Positions 6,065 to 8,371 of a DNA stretch of 8,371 nt are shown here, in pieces. The stretch covers positions 1 to 8,371 of the forward strand of contig VGLT01000038.1 in assembly GCA_016866635.1 (NCBI GenBank), written 5' to 3'. Under the pieces are notes generated by a model, which was not told where the DNA came from, did not search any database, and worked only from the letters and a program-made list of their open reading frames with translations. The stretch's first letter is position 1; the number at the start of each line of letters is the position of its first letter. Both the position numbers and the translations under genes were made by a program. The stretch comes from Candidatus Uhrbacteria bacterium (lineage in GTDB: Bacteria; Patescibacteriota; Patescibacteriia; 2-12-FULL-60-25).

Positions 6065-6092
6065 TAATGAGTAATGTGTAATGAGTAATGAA
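6065..6092. repeat. Short tandem heptamer repeat, four copies of TAATGAG-like unit
   Basis: Four contiguous units on the plus strand read TAATGAG, TAATGTG, TAATGAG, TAATGAA, with only the last two bases varying. The array sits in the 77-bp gap between rplK and rplA. Similar heptamer arrays (STRR type) are known between genes in cyanobacteria, and I have the impression they also occur in candidate-phyla genomes. A function is not evident. Confidence 0.8.
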
Positions 6093-6095
6093 GAT

Positions 6096-6521
6096 CTAGC
6101 CGACGACTTCAATTCCCATATTCCGTGCTGTTCCCTCGACCTGACGCATCGCGGCTTCGACCGTGTGGCAGTTGAGATCTGGCATTTTCTTTTCTGCAAT
6201 TTCTTTGACTTGGGCCTTGGTGACTTTTCCGACTTTATCGGTAAGAGGTTTTCCTGATCCTTTCTCAATCTTCGCCGCCTTCTTTAATAGATCTGGAACC
6301 GGAGGCGTCTTTAAGATGAAATCATAAGAGCGGTCTTCGTAGAGCGTAATGATCGCCGGCACGACCTCACCTAAACGGTCTTGGGTCGCGGCATTGATGC
6401 GCTGACAAAACTCAGCAATGTTCATGCCGTGCTGACCCAAAGCAGGACCAAGGGGAGGGGCTGGAGTCGCTTTTCCACCCATGACCTGCACTTTAATGGT
6501 TGTTTTTACTTTCTTTGCCAT
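6096..6521 (-). CDS. rplK: Large ribosomal subunit protein L11
   Basis: L11 binds the GTPase-associated region of 23S rRNA and takes part in factor-dependent GTP hydrolysis and the stringent response. The 141-residue length and start AKKVKTTIKVQVMGGKATPA are standard. The PPLGPALGQHGMNI motif (23-36) and C-terminal rRNA-binding portion (MPDLNCHTVEAAMRQVEG, 113-130) are intact, the latter with the usual L11 ending RNMGIEV. It follows nusG after 17 bp and precedes rplA, the standard order. No Shine-Dalgarno sequence is evident. Confidence 0.98.
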   Translation of the reverse strand: MAKKVKTTIKVQVMGGKATPAPPLGPALGQHGMNIAEFCQRINAATQDRLGEVVPAIITLYEDRSYDFILKTPPVPDLLKKAAKIEKGSGKPLTDKVGKVTKAQVKEIAEKKMPDLNCHTVEAAMRQVEGTARNMGIEVVG

Positions 6522-6538
6522 AAAATTAAGTGGCCGGA

Positions 6539-7087
6539 TTATATCTTCTTCACCTGTGTAAAGTCAAGTTCCAGGGGGGTCTCACGGCCGAACATGCTGA
6601 CCAAGACCTTAACCTTTCCACGGGCACCATCAATTTCATTGACTTTTCCTTCAAATCCTTTAAATGGACCTTCACCGATCTTTACGGCCATTCCAGGCTG
6701 TAAGTCGATCGTCACCTGTGGTTCTTCCGTCGTACCCATGCGTTTCATGATGGAGTCGACCTCTTCTTGCGCGAGGGGTGTTGGATTGGTTCCAGTACCG
6801 ATGAAGCCTGTGACGTTTGGGGTGTTGCGCACAACATACCAAGATTCATCCGTCACATTCATTTCAACAAGCACGTATCCCGGAAAGATTTTTTCTTCAA
6901 TCACGCGGCGCTTGCCATTCTTAATTTTAATTTTCTTTTCCTTTGGAACAAGAATGTGAAAAATTTTATCGCGCATGCCCAACGTATCGAGACGTTGCTC
7001 GAGGTTGCCAGCGACGTTTTCTTCATACCCGGAGTAGGTATGGATGGCGTACCAGCGACGCCCAAGGTCAGAGGTTTGTTTTGGCAT
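6539..7087 (-). CDS. nusG: Transcription termination/antitermination factor NusG
   Basis: NusG binds RNA polymerase and, through its KOW domain, Rho or ribosomal protein S10. From the ATG at 7085-7087 the protein has 182 residues, the usual length. The NGN domain contains RRWYAIHTYSGYEENVAG (10-27) and FPGYVLVEM (68-76), then NVTGFIG (91-97). The KOW domain spans about 131-182 with GEGPFKGFEGKV (138-149). The frame stays open for 73 codons upstream, but that part overlaps secE and looks nothing like NusG. The gene starts 7 bp after the secE stop codon. Confidence 0.97.
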   Translation of the reverse strand: MPKQTSDLGRRWYAIHTYSGYEENVAGNLEQRLDTLGMRDKIFHILVPKEKKIKIKNGKRRVIEEKIFPGYVLVEMNVTDESWYVVRNTPNVTGFIGTGTNPTPLAQEEVDSIMKRMGTTEEPQVTIDLQPGMAVKIGEGPFKGFEGKVNEIDGARGKVKVLVSMFGRETPLELDFTQVKKI

Positions 7088-7094
7088 AGTAAAT

Positions 7095-7403
7095 TTATTG
7101 AACGGGGGTAACCGTAACATTTGCTGGAGCGCCAGAGGGAGTCGTGGCGTCAACTTGTGATGGGGTTGCGCTGATTGGTTCGGTGGTTGGCGTGATCGGC
7201 GCAGTTGGTGCCGCAAGAGGAGCGCGTGAAAGCAATCCTTGTACGGCGATCTGAAATCCTTGATCCAGGGCCGCAAAGGAAACCGCCACGATAAGACTAA
7301 TGGCAATCACCAGCGCGCTGTAGCGAACCGTGTCTTTACGACTTGGCCAAGACACTTTTTTGAGTTCAGCTTGCGCAGAACGGAAATAATCGAGTGGATT
7401 CAT
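7095..7403 (-). CDS. secE: Preprotein translocase subunit SecE with a Pro/Thr-rich C-terminal tail
   Basis: SecE holds SecY together in the inner-membrane protein channel. The 102-residue protein begins at the ATG at 7401-7403. A TTG eleven codons upstream is less likely because it falls at a hairpin. The conserved cytoplasmic amphipathic segment FRSAQAELKKVSWPSRKDT (7-25) and a single membrane segment (about 29-48) are typical of one-segment SecE. Residues 60-102 are an unusual tail rich in Ala, Pro and Thr with almost no charge, beyond the usual end of about 60-65 residues. With standard topology it would be on the outside of the membrane. The gene order secE-nusG-rplK-rplA is the bacterial standard. 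Confidence 0.93.
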   Translation of the reverse strand: MNPLDYFRSAQAELKKVSWPSRKDTVRYSALVIAISLIVAVSFAALDQGFQIAVQGLLSRAPLAAPTAPITPTTEPISATPSQVDATTPSGAPANVTVTPVQ

Positions 7404-7412
7404 ATGCTGTTC

Positions 7413-7434
7413 TTTAAAAGGCCCTTCCCGGGCC
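7413..7434 (-). terminator. Weak hairpin with T-run between the HD gene and secE
   Basis: GGCCC and GGGCC form a 5-bp stem around a 5-nt loop (7420-7434). On the minus strand it is followed directly by TTTT. The stem and U-run are short, so it may only attenuate read-through from the HD-domain gene into secE, or protect a 3' end after processing. It lies 10 nt upstream of the secE ATG. Confidence 0.35.
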
Positions 7435-7449
7435 AACGGCTAGAGAATA

Positions 7450-8046
7450 TCACGTCTTTTGGGGTTTGGCAACTCCTTCCAGCCAAGAGCGAGCTGTATC
7501 CAAATACCAGGAAGAGGGGTCGGATGTTTGAATTTGGTCCCAGAGTTTTTTAGCGGAATCTGTCGACAGTTTTTCCTTGCGGACAAATGCGCGATTTTCT
7601 TTCCATTTTTCCGGAATCGCGTGTCCACGTTCTTGTAGTTCTTTTAATTCAATATCGACATCGAGATGGTCCGCATCTTTCACGACCTTAGCTTCCAGAC
7701 ATTCGCGCTTGTTATATTCCTCAACGACCGATTCAAAATCCGAAAATGTGGTTCCAGAAAATAGTTCATGCACGGCGAGTTTTTCATCCGTTTTCACGTA
7801 TCGTTTTTGCAAGTGCGACAAATCAGACACGCGCGTTTCCGCAATGTCATGTACGAGCGCCATCTTCATTAATTTTTCTTCATTGATCGATCCTTCTTTC
7901 CGACCAAGGGCAAGCGCAATCCAAAGCACACGCAAGGTATGCTCCATGTCATTGGCACAATCAGTTGCTAAATGCTGTCTCCACGCACGCTGCACATGGC
8001 GCATGGAGCCGAGTTCGTAAAGAAATTCGAGGTCGCGGGAAGGCAT
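7450..8046 (-). CDS. HD-domain phosphohydrolase, YfbR-like (possible 5'-deoxynucleotidase)
   Basis: This 198-residue protein is a metal-dependent phosphohydrolase by motif. His36 lies in MEHTLR, His66-Asp67 in VHDIAE (with Glu70), and Asp126 in KDADHLD. This H...HD...D pattern, and the LEFLYELG start, match the YfbR-like/HD_3 group, in which E. coli YfbR releases deoxynucleosides from dNMPs. That activity is inferred here. The ATG at 8044-8046 is preferred because the promoter found at 8060-8088 would start transcription about 7 nt before it. In-frame ATG (8080-8082) and TTG (8086-8088) codons lie inside or upstream of that promoter. It is the first leftward gene and is followed by a small hairpin and secE. 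Confidence 0.85.
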   Translation of the reverse strand: MPSRDLEFLYELGSMRHVQRAWRQHLATDCANDMEHTLRVLWIALALGRKEGSINEEKLMKMALVHDIAETRVSDLSHLQKRYVKTDEKLAVHELFSGTTFSDFESVVEEYNKRECLEAKVVKDADHLDVDIELKELQERGHAIPEKWKENRAFVRKEKLSTDSAKKLWDQIQTSDPSSWYLDTARSWLEGVAKPQKT

Positions 8047-8059
8047 ATAACCTAGGCGA

Positions 8060-8088
8060 ATAATAGATGATATGATATACATCCGCAA
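8060..8088 (-). promoter_or_regulatory. Leftward promoter for the HD gene and probably the secE operon
   Basis: On the minus strand TTGCGG (8083-8088) and TATTAT (8060-8065) are exactly 17 bp apart. Predicted transcription begins near 8053, leaving a leader of only about 7 nt before the chosen ATG. Confidence 0.6.
8068..8076 (+). promoter_or_regulatory. Extended -10 promoter for tRNA-Pro
   Basis: TGATATGAT on the plus strand fits TGnTATAAT with a TATGAT hexamer. Transcription would start near 8083, about 10 nt before the tRNA. No -35 sequence is clear at the usual distance, as expected for an extended -10 type. It is interleaved with the leftward promoter. Confidence 0.5.
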
Positions 8089-8092
8089 CTAT

Positions 8093-8169
8093 CGGGCTAT
8101 AGCGCAGTTGGCCAGCGCGCTTGCATGGGGTGCAAGAGGTCGGGGGTTCAAGTCCCCCTAGCCCGACCA
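8093..8169 (+). tRNA. tRNA-Pro (anticodon GGG), CCA encoded
   Basis: A full cloverleaf folds by eye. The acceptor stem CGGGCTA (8093-8099) pairs with TAGCCCG (8159-8165). The D stem is GCGC/GCGC (8102-8105, 8115-8118) with GG in the loop. The anticodon stem CTTGC/GCAAG (8120-8124, 8132-8136) closes the loop ATGGGGT with anticodon GGG at 8127-8129. The T stem GGGGG/CCCCC (8142-8146, 8154-8158) encloses TTCAAGT. The C1-G72 pair and discriminator A (8166) are typical of tRNA-Pro, and the CCA end is encoded. GGG reads CCC and CCU proline codons. Confidence 0.96.
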
Positions 8170-8176
8170 ACATAAG

Positions 8177-8192
8177 ACCACCGAGAGGTGGT
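8177..8192 (+). terminator. Hairpin after tRNA-Pro
   Basis: ACCACC and GGTGGT pair around a GAGA loop (GNRA type), 7 nt after the tRNA end. Only a short T-run (TT at 8192-8193) follows, so it is a weak intrinsic terminator or a barrier that defines the tRNA 3' trailer. Confidence 0.45.
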
Positions 8193-8239
8193 TCTGTGAT
8201 TCATGCTGGACAACCTCTTGACGATTTGCTGGGGTTTTC

Positions 8240-8268
8240 TTGTGTTTTTTCTAAAGGAGCCGCATAAT
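8240..8268 (+). promoter_or_regulatory. Possible promoter for the downstream HU-like gene
   Basis: CATAAT (8263-8268, five of six matches to the -10 consensus) lies 17 bp after TTGTGT (8240-8245, weak -35). A start near 8275 would give a leader of about 70 nt holding two hairpins. A TTGACG at 8218-8223 has no good -10 partner. Confidence 0.4.
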
Positions 8269-8276
8269 ACTCTCGC

Positions 8277-8307
8277 AAACCCACAATTTTATTCTTAATT
8301 TGGGTTT
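8277..8307 (+). promoter_or_regulatory. Leader hairpin followed by a T-rich stretch
   Basis: AAACCCA (8277-8283) pairs with TGGGTTT (8301-8307), and the inner AATT/AATT (8285-8288, 8297-8300) can extend the stem past one bulged C. T-rich sequence (to 8316) follows, so it could be an attenuator/terminator in the leader of the HU-like gene. The stem is A+T-rich and of moderate stability. Confidence 0.35.
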
Positions 8308-8320
8308 TACTCTTTTAACC

Positions 8321-8339
8321 GGACTCGCACAGAGAGTCC
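8321..8339 (+). promoter_or_regulatory. Hairpin just upstream of the HU-like start codon
   Basis: GGACTC and GAGTCC form a 6-bp stem around a 7-nt loop, ending 7 nt before the ATG at 8347. It covers the place where a ribosome-binding site would be, and the only purine-rich run (GAGAG) is partly inside it. Confidence 0.4.
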
Positions 8340-8346
8340 AAAATCT

Positions 8347-8371
8347 ATGGCAAAGATGACCAAGTCCCAGC
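8347..8371 (+). CDS. Partial gene, probably an HU-family DNA-binding protein (N-terminal 8 codons)
   Basis: The ATG at 8347 opens a frame that reads MAKMTKSQ before the window ends. Histone-like HU/IHF proteins of many bacteria begin this way, with 'MTKSQ' opening the first helix, so this is my best guess. Only eight residues are visible, so the identity rests on the start alone and on its own promoter and leader hairpins upstream. Confidence 0.45.

Noticed and set aside
6038..6268. Minus-strand open frame of 76 codons ending in the rplK-rplA spacer
   Set aside because: It overlaps rplK in another frame, and its end is a translation of the heptamer repeat.
7088..7306. Upstream extension of nusG by 73 codons
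   Set aside because: The extension overlaps secE in a different frame and has no NusG similarity. The ATG at 7087 gives the normal length.
7961..8173. Minus-strand open frame of 70 codons containing a GLEPPTSC...LRYSP stretch
   Set aside because: It is the reverse translation of the tRNA-Pro gene, a well-known false protein.
1..8371. CRISPR arrays, insertion sequences, phage genes or defence systems
   Set aside because: No spaced direct repeats, transposase, terminal inverted repeats or phage structural genes were seen. thyA/folA/dcd/tmk can occur in phages, but here they sit with core ribosomal genes.

Overview
The window looks like chromosomal DNA from a Candidatus Phyla Radiation (Patescibacteria) bacterium, most likely of the Parcubacteria side. 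This is inferred from protein character: a YfbR-like HD protein of the type common there, a thymidylate kinase with an SNRY/GHQ motif, a short SecE with a Parcubacteria-style cytoplasmic segment, compact spacing, and almost no Shine-Dalgarno sequences. No 16S rRNA gene is present, so the phylum assignment is an inference. Base composition is about 45-48% G+C in the lines I counted, except one block at about 3717-4110 that is near 62%.

Layout. All protein genes except the last lie on the minus strand, so transcription runs from right to left. At the right end, tRNA-Pro(GGG) (8093-8169) and the start of a probable HU-type DNA-binding protein gene (from 8347) lie on the plus strand. A short divergent promoter region separates the tRNA from the leftward genes. 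Leftward from there come an HD-domain phosphohydrolase, then secE, nusG, rplK and rplA, closed by a strong UUCG-tetraloop terminator at 5297-5323. Next is a long two-domain dCTP deaminase gene. Then comes a self-contained G+C-rich unit with its own promoter, Shine-Dalgarno sequence, 112-codon gene of unknown function and terminator hairpin (3717-4159). Last is a tightly packed group: a P-loop nucleotide/dephospho-CoA kinase-like gene, thyA, folA, tmk, and two related membrane-protein genes, the second cut by the window edge.

How the genes fit together. The left half is mainly a dTTP-supply set. The dCTP deaminase makes dUTP, ThyA methylates dUMP to dTMP, dihydrofolate reductase regenerates the folate used by ThyA, and thymidylate kinase phosphorylates dTMP. 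The YfbR-like HD protein may dephosphorylate deoxynucleotides. The right half is the core translation/secretion/transcription cluster (SecE, NusG, L11, L1), but rplJ-rplL do not follow rplA. The most unusual item is the G+C-rich orphan unit between the dCTP deaminase gene and the thymidylate operon.
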